Under the pieces are notes generated by a model that worked only from the letters and a program-made list of their open reading frames with translations, did no database searches and was not told where the DNA came from. The translations under genes were made by a program, and so were the position numbers. A stretch of 29,050 nt of DNA. Source: Bacillota bacterium (GTDB taxonomy: Bacteria; Bacillota; Sulfobacillia; JAJZYS01; JAJYTV01). Shown one piece after another: positions 16,217 through 24,290 of the stretch (the stretch's first letter is position 1; every line of letters starts with the position of its first letter). The stretch spans positions 1-29,050 of the forward strand of contig JAJZIE010000006.1 of assembly GCA_021810725.1 (NCBI GenBank), in the 5' to 3' direction.

Positions 16217-17693
16217 ACTGCTCGCCCTCGAACGCCAACTGAGCGCGGCCGCGCTCGACGCGCAGCACCCTGCAGCGGCGGACCCGCGACCAGGGCTCGG
16301 CCCAGCCTGGCGCCCCGCCGAGCACGAGTGCGATCGTCTCGCCGCTCTCCTGCGCGGCGTGGAGCGCCGGCAGCAGCGTCGCCTCGCTGAAGGCTGTCCA
16401 CTCCAGGGAAAGAACGTCGTCGATGAAGCCCCAGCGCAGCCGCACGTAGCCGTGCAGCGCGGCGTACTGCCGAATGGCGTAGAGCGCCTTGACATCGCTC
16501 TCAAGCCGCCTGCGCAGGCGACCCCAGGTGGCCTTTGCGATGTAGCCGGCCAGAACCTCGGGATCGGCCAGGGGGCGCTGGATGCCGGTCGTGGAGCGGC
16601 TCACGAGTTCGAACGTGATCCTGAGGCGTCGACCCGCGCGGTTCAGCCTGACCGTCCGCTCGGACGGTCGCAGCTCCTCGAGCTTCCAGTCGTAGGGGGC
16701 CAAGCCGAGCACCTCGAGGGCGTCGCGGACGTCAAGCCCTGCTAGGGCGTCGTGGCGGCCGAGCGCCTGTGGCAGGTCTGCCATCTCCTTTGGCAGGAAC
16801 GTCCTGATCTCCCGCCGCTCGACATCAAGCAGCGCGGCGCAGCCGGCCCGCCCGTCCGGAAGTCGGACAAGGCGCAGCACGGCGTGGCTCCTATTGCGCT
16901 CCTGCGCAGTCTCTGCCTCACGCGCAAGCCTTTCCCTTTCCCGCGCCGCCCTGGCGTAGTCCTCCGACCGCTGCTGCGCCGCCAGACGCTCGTAGTGCGG
17001 GCGTGCGCGTTCGCGCACCATGGCCCGCATCTCGAGGAGTTCGGGGCAGTCGCGGTTCAGGTGCGCAAGGCCCTCCGGCCCCAGCGAGACGAGCGGCGTC
17101 TTCCAGTAGCGGACGCGCGTCTGGTCGAAGGCAAAGCGCCAGCGGGTCAATCCCGCGAGAATCTCCTCGACCGCCTCCAAGGCCAGCGGCGAGCCATAGC
17201 CGTCGAGGACGGCGGCCACTTGCCGGGAGGCGGCGAACCCGTAGAGGCTCGCATCCCGGAACGCCGCGGTCACCTCGTCTTGGGAGAGCGGCTCCGAGGG
17301 GGCCGGCGAAGGCGGCGGCGGGGACGGCTCGGGCACGATCGCAGGTCCCTTGGGCGGGGGCAGCAGGCCGAGCCCGCGCAAGAGCCAGGGAAGCTCCCAG
17401 TACTGGAGGTCCAGGTCAAAGCGGCCGTGGGTATCGCGGTAGATGGGCGGCCGCCCCGCCCAGGCCTTCTGCACGGAGACGGCGAGGTTCCCGACGCGGG
17501 AGGGCACCCCGGCCCGCTCGAGCCGCGCCACCATCTGCTCAAGATCCAGCGGGCCGCCCTGCTCCAGGATGGCGACGATCATCAGGTGCAGGATCTTGGC
17601 ACCGGTCAGCTGGTACGCGTCTTCGACGCTCGCCTGGCCCACCAAGCCCAGGCGCACGACGTAGCGGTTCTCCTGGGCTGGTCGCGTCTCCAC
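16167..17693 (-). CDS. Winged-helix protein with coiled coil and WYL/SH3-like C-terminus, unknown function
   Basis: The frame is open from 18023, but the best start is GTG 17693, preceded by GGAGGGAG five bases upstream; the residues before it are Arg-rich and lack protein character. The product is 508 aa. Residues 35-97 look like a HARE/winged-helix domain (VAILEQGGPLDLEQMVARL, then GRPPIYRDTHGRFDLDL). A Pro-rich linker follows (about 111-133), then a second helical domain, a charged coiled coil (about 228-265), and a C-terminal part ending RVERGRAQLAFEGEQF, which resembles a WYL or SH3-like ligand-binding fold. A DNA-binding regulator or target-recognition subunit of the island is plausible. 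It is separated from the SNF2 gene by the antiparallel SEC-C gene, so it has its own promoter. Confidence 0.7.
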   Translation of the reverse strand: METRPAQENRYVVRLGLVGQASVEDAYQLTGAKILHLMIVAILEQGGPLDLEQMVARLERAGVPSRVGNLAVSVQKAWAGRPPIYRDTHGRFDLDLQYWELPWLLRGLGLLPPPKGPAIVPEPSPPPPSPAPSEPLSQDEVTAAFRDASLYGFAASRQVAAVLDGYGSPLALEAVEEILAGLTRWRFAFDQTRVRYWKTPLVSLGPEGLAHLNRDCPELLEMRAMVRERARPHYERLAAQQRSEDYARAARERERLAREAETAQERNRSHAVLRLVRLPDGRAGCAALLDVERREIRTFLPKEMADLPQALGRHDALAGLDVRDALEVLGLAPYDWKLEELRPSERTVRLNRAGRRLRITFELVSRSTTGIQRPLADPEVLAGYIAKATWGRLRRRLESDVKALYAIRQYAALHGYVRLRWGFIDDVLSLEWTAFSEATLLPALHAAQESGETIALVLGGAPGWAEPWSRVRRCRVLRVERGRAQLAFEGEQFIEAIPLEDIQALYRL

Positions 17694-18289
17694 GATGTCT
17701 CCCTCCACGTCTTCCGCCGTTGGTCTCGGGGCAACTGCGGGCGCCAGGCGACCCCTGCGGCGCACACCTCGGGATCGTCCATTCTCCTGCGGCCACGTCG
17801 CTCTCCTGCATCGCGGCCGGAATCCGCGCCGCGAGGCGTCATCGGGCGGCACCGGCTCCTTCAGGACCAGTTCGACGCCTCCCGCTCGGATATCGCCGTC
17901 CGCATGACCAGGAGCGGGGCCTCGTGGCTGCCTCACTCCCCGCGCAGCGAAGCAGCCCGCCCCTCTCCGAGGCGGGCTGGTTGTCTGGCTGGCCTTTGCT
18001 CTCAAACATGCCGCTCGGTCCAAGAGAAGTCAGTCTCGCGGAGGTCACGGCGCAGGTCCCCCAGGGGCCAGCGAGTCTAGCCAGATGCCGCCGAAGTCAT
18101 AGGTCGACTGAGATAGTGTTGTCCGGACGTGGCGGAGGTGACTAGACCTTCCACGATGACGAACTGCGTCGACGATCGTGTTGCCGCTCGCCGTCGCGTG
18201 AGTCTGCTGCGTTTGCAGGACACCCCCGACGCAGCGATCCGTCACTTCTCCTGGCAGTTTTGGGACCCGCGCTTGGTCGACGGGGCGTC
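17694..18289. other. Intergenic region upstream of the island, with one hairpin
   Basis: No supported gene is visible in about 600 bp. It should hold the promoter of the winged-helix gene and the end of the envelope operon. A perfect 8-bp-arm hairpin, AGCCCGCC / GGCGGGCT, lies at 17954-17978 with a 9-base loop; on the plus strand a mixed GGTTGTCT follows, so it is only a weak terminator candidate. The part at 18080-18280 is less GC-biased than its surroundings and may be a decayed insertion. I could not match it to any element. Confidence 0.4.
17954..17978. terminator. GC-rich hairpin, possible terminator
   Basis: The arms are AGCCCGCC and GGCGGGCT (8 bp, perfect) around a 9-base loop. There is no proper T-run on either strand. 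It lies between the envelope operon and the island, a position where transcription would be expected to stop, but the structure alone does not prove it. Confidence 0.35.
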
Positions 18290-18835
18290 TTAGCTCGCCA
18301 TGTCCTTGATTAGACTTGCCGGCCACTTGAAGACGATGGTCGCGAGGGCCGGCTTGCCGCTGCCCGAGAGCGCCCCTTGGTACAGAGCCACCTGGAATGG
18401 CTCCTGGCCGCTCAGGTTGTCGGCGAAGAGCGCGAAGGTCCAGGTGTTGCCGTCATGGGATAGTTCCGAAAGATGCGCACCGACGGTCGCCCCATAGTAC
18501 TGGTAGCTCTGAAAGACGCTCACGTCGGTCACGCCGGTGGGGCAGAGGACAGTCACCTTGACATCGATCGTGCCATTCACGCCGTAGTTGGGGTCGAGAC
18601 TGGCCTCAGCCGTCACGTCGAGCCCGTCACCTTTGAACTGCTGCCCCGACGCCGTCAACGTGCCGGGCGAGCTGGTTGGTCCCGCAGGGCACGACACGCC
18701 GCTTGCGGCTGACGTCACCGCCGGGTTGCCACCGCCCTGGTTTCCGGAGCACGCGGCGACGCCCAGCAGCGCAGCTCCCACGGCCAGGCCAAGAGCCAGA
18801 CGCCGGATGTTCGGCCTCGATCGAAAGGGCACCAT
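18290..18835 (-). CDS. Lipoprotein of unknown function
   Basis: This 181-aa protein starts at ATG 18835, with GGGGAGGAT upstream. It has a basic N-terminus, a hydrophobic stretch and a lipobox VAAC with Cys29, so it should be lipid-anchored on the outside of the membrane. The mature part is Gly/Ser/Thr-rich with a beta-strand pattern (GTIDVKVTVLCPTGV, FQSYQYYGATVG, FQVALYQG). Only one further pair of cysteines is seen. No family is recognised. It is the last of five same-strand genes and follows the secreted-protein gene by 37 bp. Confidence 0.78.
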   Translation of the reverse strand: MVPFRSRPNIRRLALGLAVGAALLGVAACSGNQGGGNPAVTSAASGVSCPAGPTSSPGTLTASGQQFKGDGLDVTAEASLDPNYGVNGTIDVKVTVLCPTGVTDVSVFQSYQYYGATVGAHLSELSHDGNTWTFALFADNLSGQEPFQVALYQGALSGSGKPALATIVFKWPASLIKDMAS

Positions 18836-18872
18836 AGAGATCCTCCCCAGGCGCCGATGCCCTGCTGCCTCC

Positions 18873-19340
18873 CTAACGCACCTTGAACGAGGTGGCGAAG
18901 TAGAACATCGGCGCGTTCGTATACTTGGCCAGGAAGTCCGAAGAGACGAAGGCCCTATAGCTGCCAGGAGCGAGTCCCTGCTCCGACAGCCACACGTATT
19001 GCCAGTCGGGCTGGATCTTTGTCCCAATTTGCTGGCGCATCGTCGCCCAGCGGTGGCGCTTCGGCTGCCAGCGCTTCAGCGCCCAGTCGAGGGCATAGGT
19101 CTGAAACCCCTGCTGGGCCGTTACGGATATGAGGAGATAGAAGGACTTCTTCCTCGGCACGTTGGTCGCGGGGTTCGGACAGCTCAGGACGTCCTGGCCG
19201 CCCATCTGCACGCTCTTCGGCTGACTCAGGCAGATCTTGATCGGCAGTGTCTTCTGAGGCGAAGCCGCCGCGCTGACCGGATAGAGCGGCAGCGCTAGCG
19301 CGCAAGCGGCTGTCAGCACCGCCAGGCGCCTATGGACCAT
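18873..19340 (-). CDS. Secreted protein of unknown function
   Basis: This 155-aa protein starts at ATG 19340, chosen because GGAGGGAG lies eight bases upstream; an in-frame start at 19361 lacks one. A signal peptide is clear (MVHRRLAVLTAACALAL, cleavage near VSA-AA, residue 24). The mature protein has two cysteines that could form a disulphide, and aromatic-rich strands (PDWQYVWLSEQGL, APGSYRAFVSSDFL). No family is recognised. It sits between a polytopic membrane protein and a lipoprotein and is likely exported as part of the same envelope function. Confidence 0.75.
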   Translation of the reverse strand: MVHRRLAVLTAACALALPLYPVSAAASPQKTLPIKICLSQPKSVQMGGQDVLSCPNPATNVPRKKSFYLLISVTAQQGFQTYALDWALKRWQPKRHRWATMRQQIGTKIQPDWQYVWLSEQGLAPGSYRAFVSSDFLAKYTNAPMFYFATSFKVR

Positions 19341-19395
19341 GTGTAACACTCCCTCCGTCATCCGACTGGTTTCCGGCCGCGTGGGGCTCCCGTCA

Positions 19396-20979
19396 TCATG
19401 CCTCGTCCTCCTCCAGGCGCGGCAGGTGGCCGAACGAGAAGGCGTGCAGGAACTGCTGGAGGTAGAGTGGCAGGCCGATCAGGATCAGACCGCCGGCCTG
19501 AAGGTCATCGGTGTTGATGAGGTCCGCCCCCGGCCCCTGGGTACCGTTCGCGAGGACGGTCGCTCCCACGAGGAGGAGAAGGTAGCCGAGGTAGAGCAGG
19601 ACGCGCGAGTTGCGCGGGAGTCCCTTCGAGCCGCGGTTGAGGATGCCGCCGCTCGCAAGGATCTCGTGGCCGATGCCGACGATCAGCAGCAGGGCCTCGG
19701 CGGAGAGCAGACCGCGCGTCAAGGTGTGCATCCAGTCGAAGAGGTTCCAGGTGTCGAGGGCCAGCGTGAGGCCCAGCAGCCAGAATACGGCGAAGAGGGC
19801 TCGCTCGACGGTCAGGCGACGACGCCATCTGAGCCAGAGGAGGTAGCCGAGGGCCGAAAGGGTCACGGCCTCGTTCATGCCGCGGGCGCCGATCGCCGGA
19901 AAGCTATGCGAAAGGACCCAGATCGGGTGGCCGGGACCGAGAGCCATCACATTGCTGACGTTCCAAAGGCCGAAGAGAAGCAGGAATATCGCCCCCGCGC
20001 GCCAGCCGGGTCGCCGGCGGGAGATCGGCAGGATCACCGCGGCCAGAACCAGCGCGAGCAGGGCGCTCCAGCCGAAGACAAGATGCAGCCCCTGAGGCAT
20101 GAAGACGACGAGAATGATCAATAGGGCCGCAAGGAACGGCAGCAGTTCTGGCGGCTCCTCCTCTTTCGGCGATACGGCGCGGCACGCCCAGGCCGCCACC
20201 GCGATCAGCAGGAGGGCCGTGATCACGCCAAGTCCCGGCGTCTGCCAGGTTAGCGCAAGGATCAGGATCTTCACGCCTACGATGGCGAGCGCGAACCACC
20301 AGACAACCTCCGCCCCGAGGTGGCGGTGGGCATGGGTCAGCGCGAATCGTGTGAGGTAGAGGCCCGTCTGGCCGAGGTCGAAGCCGGAGTAGAAGATGAT
20401 CGGAATGAACAGGAGGTAGAAAACCATGACCTGGTTCAAGAGGGTCATGGACACCGCGGCGGCGTCGCTTAAGAACAGGAGAAGGTAGGTGAGGACGACC
20501 AACCCGCCCGTGATGGCCAAAGCCCACTTGTCGGTCGGCCGCCGGAACGCCGTGTAGATGAGGTAGCCGATCGTAAGGAGGACCGGCAGCGCAACCGCCA
20601 GATCGCCGGGCACCACGAGTCCGAAAAACAGGAGAAAGGCAAGGGCGATGGGCCAGCGCATCGCCGCGCCCGCCATCGCCGCGCCCGCCAGGAGATACCA
20701 CCAGCCAGCCGCCTGGAGCAGGGCTCCTCCGGCCAGAACCGGCCAAGGCATGCGAATGTTCAGGAGCCCTGTCGCCGCGTGAACAGCAGCCAGCCTTTCA
20801 AGCGGCAGGGTGAGCACCAGAAGGCCCAGGACCACCGCCGCGGTGGCGGCGAAGGCCATGCCGCGGATGAGCGGGTCGAGGGTGCCGAAGCGCACGAAGT
20901 GCCCAGCGTAGCGTAGCCAGTAGGGTGGAGTCTCCGGGCGCATGGCTTCTCGCGGCGCGCCCACACCGATCTCAGCCAC
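19396..20979 (-). CDS. Polytopic membrane protein, about 14 transmembrane segments, unknown function
   Basis: This 527-aa protein is largely hydrophobic, with roughly fourteen membrane helices starting near residue 39 (GMAFAATAAVVLGLLVLTL). The loops are short and contain basic clusters (RRRPGWR, LRWRRR). I recognise no transporter or enzyme motif. The start is GTG 20979, with GGGGGGAG six bases upstream. It is 20 bp downstream of the PrsW-like gene and shares nearly the same ribosome binding site sequence. A membrane partner or substrate for the PrsW-like protease is conceivable, but unsupported beyond adjacency. Confidence 0.78.
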   Translation of the reverse strand: MAEIGVGAPREAMRPETPPYWLRYAGHFVRFGTLDPLIRGMAFAATAAVVLGLLVLTLPLERLAAVHAATGLLNIRMPWPVLAGGALLQAAGWWYLLAGAAMAGAAMRWPIALAFLLFFGLVVPGDLAVALPVLLTIGYLIYTAFRRPTDKWALAITGGLVVLTYLLLFLSDAAAVSMTLLNQVMVFYLLFIPIIFYSGFDLGQTGLYLTRFALTHAHRHLGAEVVWWFALAIVGVKILILALTWQTPGLGVITALLLIAVAAWACRAVSPKEEEPPELLPFLAALLIILVVFMPQGLHLVFGWSALLALVLAAVILPISRRRPGWRAGAIFLLLFGLWNVSNVMALGPGHPIWVLSHSFPAIGARGMNEAVTLSALGYLLWLRWRRRLTVERALFAVFWLLGLTLALDTWNLFDWMHTLTRGLLSAEALLLIVGIGHEILASGGILNRGSKGLPRNSRVLLYLGYLLLLVGATVLANGTQGPGADLINTDDLQAGGLILIGLPLYLQQFLHAFSFGHLPRLEEDEA

Positions 20980-20999
20980 AAGTATCTCCCCCCGTCAGG

Positions 21000-22169
21000 T
21001 CAGGACGGGCTCACGACAGCTTCGGACGGTGCCTGCGCGGCTGTGACGACCGCCCCGGCGTCCACCAGGCCGCCGCACTTGCCACAGAACTGTGCGTCGT
21101 GGCTGAGGCGCCCGCCGCAGTGCGGGCAGTACCTGGGCCGCCGTGCCCTTGTGGGACGGTCCTCCTGGATCGGCTCGCCTCGCTCCTGCCGGTGTGCGGC
21201 GAGGATCAGCCCGCGCAGGAAGTAGACGTCGACAATCAGGATGACGACGAACAGCAGATCCGACACCACACCGGTCGAGAGGTCCCACAGCGAGTGCATG
21301 GCCATGACCAGGAGCGCGGTGCCGATCAGCTTCAGGTCGATGCGGATCTTGCCGCCCGACGCCTCGCGCCAGGCCACGCCGGCGATGATCGCCGTCCAGG
21401 AGCCATGCATCCAGGGCCCTAGGAAGGAGCGCAGGAAGAAGACGTTGAGGAGACCGGAGAGGCCTGCGTGGTTGAATGCGTACTGGAGCTGGGCGAAGGA
21501 GTGAATGGCTCCCGCCTGCAGGGCGTTTGCCGCGGCCGCGATGCCGTAGGTCGAGTAGGTGGAGAAGAAGTAGCTCAGGTTCTCCGAGGCGGCAAAGCCC
21601 ATGCCCGCCGCGGCCCCGAACAGGATCCCGTCCATGATCGAGACGTACTTGCGCCGCCGAAGGAGCCAAACGACGCCGAGGAACTTAACCGTCTCCTCCA
21701 CCGGTCCGGCGCCCGCCAGACCGAACGGGAGGAAGCTGTTCAGCAGGAAGGCGACCAGGTTGCCCAGGAGCGCGACGCCCACGAAGATCTCCACCAGCAC
21801 GATCGCCGGCGGCTCTTCGGTAAGTCCCTCGCTGGCCATGAAGAAGACGAAGAGGACGGGCACGAAGAGCGATCCGAACACCAGGAGCCGGATGGTCACA
21901 CCCGGGTCGTCCAGCCAGACGGCGAGGGCGCCCCACGCAAGCAGCACCAGCAGGCCAAGGAGCATGGCGAGCCAAAATGCCCGCCGGCGGTGCGGCGCGG
22001 CGTGCGGCAACATGGTCGAGACAAGGTCCGGAATGGCCCAATGCTGACTTGGGGCCGTCGGCAGCCGTCCCTGCGCTGCCTCCGTCGGCGCCGCCGTCAG
22101 GGCTTGGCCGCAGTGGATGCAATGCAGGCCACCTTCGGCGTTCGTGGCCCCGCAACTAGGACAGTACAC
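21000..22169 (-). CDS. PrsW-family intramembrane metalloprotease flanked by two zinc ribbons
   Basis: The 389-aa product starts at GTG 22169, behind GGGGGGAG. Residues 1-22 form a zinc ribbon (CPSC, CIHC). Eight or so membrane helices carry PrsW motifs: EETVK (about 158-162), GMGFAASEN (about 189-197) and a His in PWMHGSW (about 255). A second zinc ribbon closes the protein (CPHC, CGKC). PrsW in Bacillus performs site-1 cleavage of the anti-sigma factor RsiW. Zinc ribbons at both ends are less usual and could bind a partner. No sigma or anti-sigma gene is beside it, so its substrate is unknown. Confidence 0.85.
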   Translation of the reverse strand: MYCPSCGATNAEGGLHCIHCGQALTAAPTEAAQGRLPTAPSQHWAIPDLVSTMLPHAAPHRRRAFWLAMLLGLLVLLAWGALAVWLDDPGVTIRLLVFGSLFVPVLFVFFMASEGLTEEPPAIVLVEIFVGVALLGNLVAFLLNSFLPFGLAGAGPVEETVKFLGVVWLLRRRKYVSIMDGILFGAAAGMGFAASENLSYFFSTYSTYGIAAAANALQAGAIHSFAQLQYAFNHAGLSGLLNVFFLRSFLGPWMHGSWTAIIAGVAWREASGGKIRIDLKLIGTALLVMAMHSLWDLSTGVVSDLLFVVILIVDVYFLRGLILAAHRQERGEPIQEDRPTRARRPRYCPHCGGRLSHDAQFCGKCGGLVDAGAVVTAAQAPSEAVVSPS

Positions 22170-22200
22170 GCGTCTCCCCCCGTGTGCGCGTTGCGCTAGG

Positions 22201-22422
22201 TCAGTGGCTCTCCCCTTGTGAAGACTGCTTCGCGGCCCGCTCCATGCGGTTGCGAGCCATCCTCGCCACCGTGAAGTCCGTCCAGAACCAGATGATCACT
22301 CCGAGAAACAGGGCGTAGATGGCATCGCCCCAGCTGCCCGAGAGCCCGACCACGACCGCCATGACGACGGCTAGGATGGCCAGGATGCGACCCGCCCACT
22401 TGAGTACCTTGATGGTGTCCAC
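22201..22422 (-). CDS. Small two-helix membrane protein, first gene of the envelope operon
   Basis: This 73-aa protein starts at GTG 22422, with AGGAGAGGGA directly upstream. It has two hydrophobic segments (ILAILAVVMAVVVGL and AIYALFLGVIIWFW) and a basic, polar C-terminus (MARNRMERAAKQ). It lies 31 bp before the PrsW-like gene. The function is unknown; a membrane anchor or small regulator are possible roles. Confidence 0.7.
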   Translation of the reverse strand: MDTIKVLKWAGRILAILAVVMAVVVGLSGSWGDAIYALFLGVIIWFWTDFTVARMARNRMERAAKQSSQGESH

Positions 22423-22477
22423 TCCCTCTCCTCTTGATGAAGGGAACGGTTTCCGGACATCGTTCCACTGTAATTCA

Positions 22478-22506
22478 TTGAAAGCACTTCCCTGGCGCAG
22501 GAAAAT
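22478..22506 (+). promoter_or_regulatory. Candidate sigma-A-type promoter of the MFS-LuxR gene
   Basis: TTGAAA (22478-22483) and GAAAAT (22501-22506) are separated by 17 bases. The -35 is good and the -10 is weak. Transcription would begin near 22513, inside the first operator-like repeat. This is a guess from consensus matching by eye. Confidence 0.35.
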
Positions 22507-22544
22507 CACCCGTAGCGGTGAATGGCCATCACCCGTAGGGGTGA
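22505..22544. promoter_or_regulatory. Two tandem palindromic operator-like repeats
   Basis: ATCACCCGTAGCGGTGA (22505-22521) and ATCACCCGTAGGGGTGA (22528-22544) repeat with a 23-bp period and differ in one base. Each is itself an inverted repeat (TCACC..GGTGA), and the second has perfect 6-bp arms, TCACCC / GGGTGA. They lie 28 bp upstream of the MFS-LuxR start and between two divergent operons. LuxR-type regulators bind short dyads of this kind, so autoregulation by the downstream protein is a natural suggestion. Confidence 0.7.
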
Positions 22545-22571
22545 CCGGTACCGTTCCGGGAGGTCCAAAGG

Positions 22572-24041
22572 ATGGATGCGGCTGTCCCATTTGCTGGAGA
22601 CAGGGCTGCGCCTCGCACGCTAGTCCCCGCGATCTCATTTCTTGGCGGCATTTTCGCTTGGCTACTATCTGTACCGCTATTCGGACCAACCTGGCTTGGC
22701 CTGGCCGCCGCCGCACATTTGGATCCGACCGCACCCGTCTATTTGTTTCTAGGCGGTCACGCGCTCGGTCTGGCAGGATCGGGCCTGCTCTCGGACATCT
22801 GGGCCCCGTTCCGCAAAGCGGGCCTCGCATGGGCGGCGCCTATCTGTCTCGCGCTGACGCTGCTGACGGCCTTCGCCCCCGCCGTCGCCTTGGTGACGTT
22901 CCCGCTACTGGGGCTTGTAGCCGCATGGGGCATCGTCGCCTGGGCGCCCGCGTTCAAGGCCGTCGTACCCCTGAGACGCCGGGCCATTGCGTTCGCCGGC
23001 GTGCCCATCGCCGCCAATGCCTTCAAGTACATCTGGTCGCTGGGTATCGGCCACGTGCAGCCCGCATGGCTCGTCGTCCTGGCAACCCTGCCGCTGGTGG
23101 CGAGTGTGGCATACGGTCCGAGGCTGCGCGGCGTGGACGTGGAGGGACCCATGATGGCCGCGGCCACACCCGCGGTGCCTTTCCCGGATCTGCGACCGCT
23201 CTGGCAGCTCGCTCCCTTTCTCTTCGTCGTATACCTGGCGTCGGGCGTGACGTACGCCGCCGTGACGCCCAGTCTTCTGCGGGCATTGCACTCGTCCGTG
23301 GATCCGAGTCTGCTGGCCTACGTGGTGTCCATCCCAGTACTGGCCATCTTCGGCGACCGCACGACGCTGAGGAACGTGGCCTTTGCGGGACCCCTCCTGC
23401 TGGGCGCCGCATTCCTGGTGTGGGCGGCCTCGCCCAACGCCGGCGGAGCTGCGTTCGTTCAGGTGCTGATGGGTGCGGGCTACGCGGCGATGGACCTCCT
23501 GACCTGGGTAGCTTTGCTTGAGATTGCGCCCTCCTACGGCACGGCGACCGTCTTCGGCATCGGGCTCAACATGAATGTGCTGCCCATTCTGATCGGCGCC
23601 GGGCTCCAGGCCCAGGTGCCCGCCCTGGCCCGCCTCCCGAACTCTACTCTCGCGGGCGGCATGCTCTTCCTGATGCTCCTCGCCATCGTCTTCTTCCGGG
23701 ACACCCCTTTGCTCGTGCGCGCGCCGAACAGCAGTAGGCTGGCGGAGCTTCCGTTGGACGCCTTGGACGCGCACGCGATCGAGGCGTCTCCCGCACCCAC
23801 GACCGCAGACCGTCTAGGCCTCGACCTTGCTGACATGGCCACGACACCGCTGAGTCCGCGCGAGCTGGAGGTGGCTCGCCTCGTCATCCAGGGCATGACG
23901 GTGGGCGAAATGGCAAAAGAGTTGATTGTCAGCGAAAACACCGTAAAGACACACCTCGCGAGCGTCTACCGCAAGACGGGAACGCACGGCCGAGCGGAAC
24001 TCTCGGCCCGGGTCCTGGCCGGTGACGATCGGGGAAGATAG
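22572..24041 (+). CDS. MFS-like membrane protein with C-terminal LuxR DNA-binding domain
   Basis: The 489-aa protein starts at ATG 22572, behind CGGGAGGT. About twelve membrane helices fill residues 15-380. A LuxR/GerE helix-turn-helix ends the protein (about 425-480): LSPRELEVARLVIQGMTVGE, then VSENTVKTHLASVYRKTG. Such membrane-anchored LuxR regulators with an MFS-like sensor part are known from Actinobacteria (Eggerthella types) and some Bacillota; they are thought to sense small molecules and regulate nearby genes. The neighbour across the divergent promoter is the five-gene envelope operon, a likely target together with its own gene. Confidence 0.9.
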   Translation: MDAAVPFAGDRAAPRTLVPAISFLGGIFAWLLSVPLFGPTWLGLAAAAHLDPTAPVYLFLGGHALGLAGSGLLSDIWAPFRKAGLAWAAPICLALTLLTAFAPAVALVTFPLLGLVAAWGIVAWAPAFKAVVPLRRRAIAFAGVPIAANAFKYIWSLGIGHVQPAWLVVLATLPLVASVAYGPRLRGVDVEGPMMAAATPAVPFPDLRPLWQLAPFLFVVYLASGVTYAAVTPSLLRALHSSVDPSLLAYVVSIPVLAIFGDRTTLRNVAFAGPLLLGAAFLVWAASPNAGGAAFVQVLMGAGYAAMDLLTWVALLEIAPSYGTATVFGIGLNMNVLPILIGAGLQAQVPALARLPNSTLAGGMLFLMLLAIVFFRDTPLLVRAPNSSRLAELPLDALDAHAIEASPAPTTADRLGLDLADMATTPLSPRELEVARLVIQGMTVGEMAKELIVSENTVKTHLASVYRKTGTHGRAELSARVLAGDDRGR

Positions 24042-24192
24042 GTAGCGTTCAAGGCGCCCCTTCCCCAGTTTCCCTTAAGCCATGGCGCGCTTCGGCTCTT
24101 CGCGCTCCCCACTCGCGGGACGCCGGCACACGATGCACTCGCCGCTCCGCGTGGCCCCAAAGACCGGCCAACCCGAAACAGGCTGCAGCAAT

Positions 24193-24241
24193 GGGGCTGT
24201 CCCGAAAGGGTAGCGGGGAACTGCCCTTTTGGGACAGCCCC
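24193..24241. repeat. 18-bp inverted repeat hairpin, terminator or insertion-element end remnant
   Basis: The arms are GGGGCTGTCCCGAAAGGG (24193-24210) and its complement CCCTTTTGGGACAGCCCC (24224-24241), with one mismatch and a 13-base loop. It lies between two convergent genes, where a bidirectional terminator is expected. The GGGGCTGTCCCAAAA sequence also resembles the terminal inverted repeats of some insertion sequence families (IS1182-like, from memory). It may be two element ends left after internal loss. Confidence 0.6.
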
Positions 24242-24290
24242 CTCTGCCAGCACCCGTGGACCCTCTTGGCCTTACGGAAGCGGGACGAGA

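Noticed and set aside
14885..16504. Minus-strand 539-codon frame antisense to the SEC-C gene
   Set aside because: The plus strand carries paired-Cys ribbon, TPR and SEC-C motifs; the antisense frame is a GC shadow.
1697..17693. Calling the island a complete BREX, DISARM or Dpd system
   Set aside because: The defining genes (PglX/PglZ; DrmA/DrmB; DpdA) are not visible in the window.
17694..18023. N-terminal extension of the winged-helix protein
   Set aside because: Arg-rich sequence without protein character; the GTG at 17693 has a strong ribosome binding site.
18045..18326. Possible transposase fragment
   Set aside because: Somewhat different composition, but no DDE, HTH or family motif and no flanking repeats could be shown.
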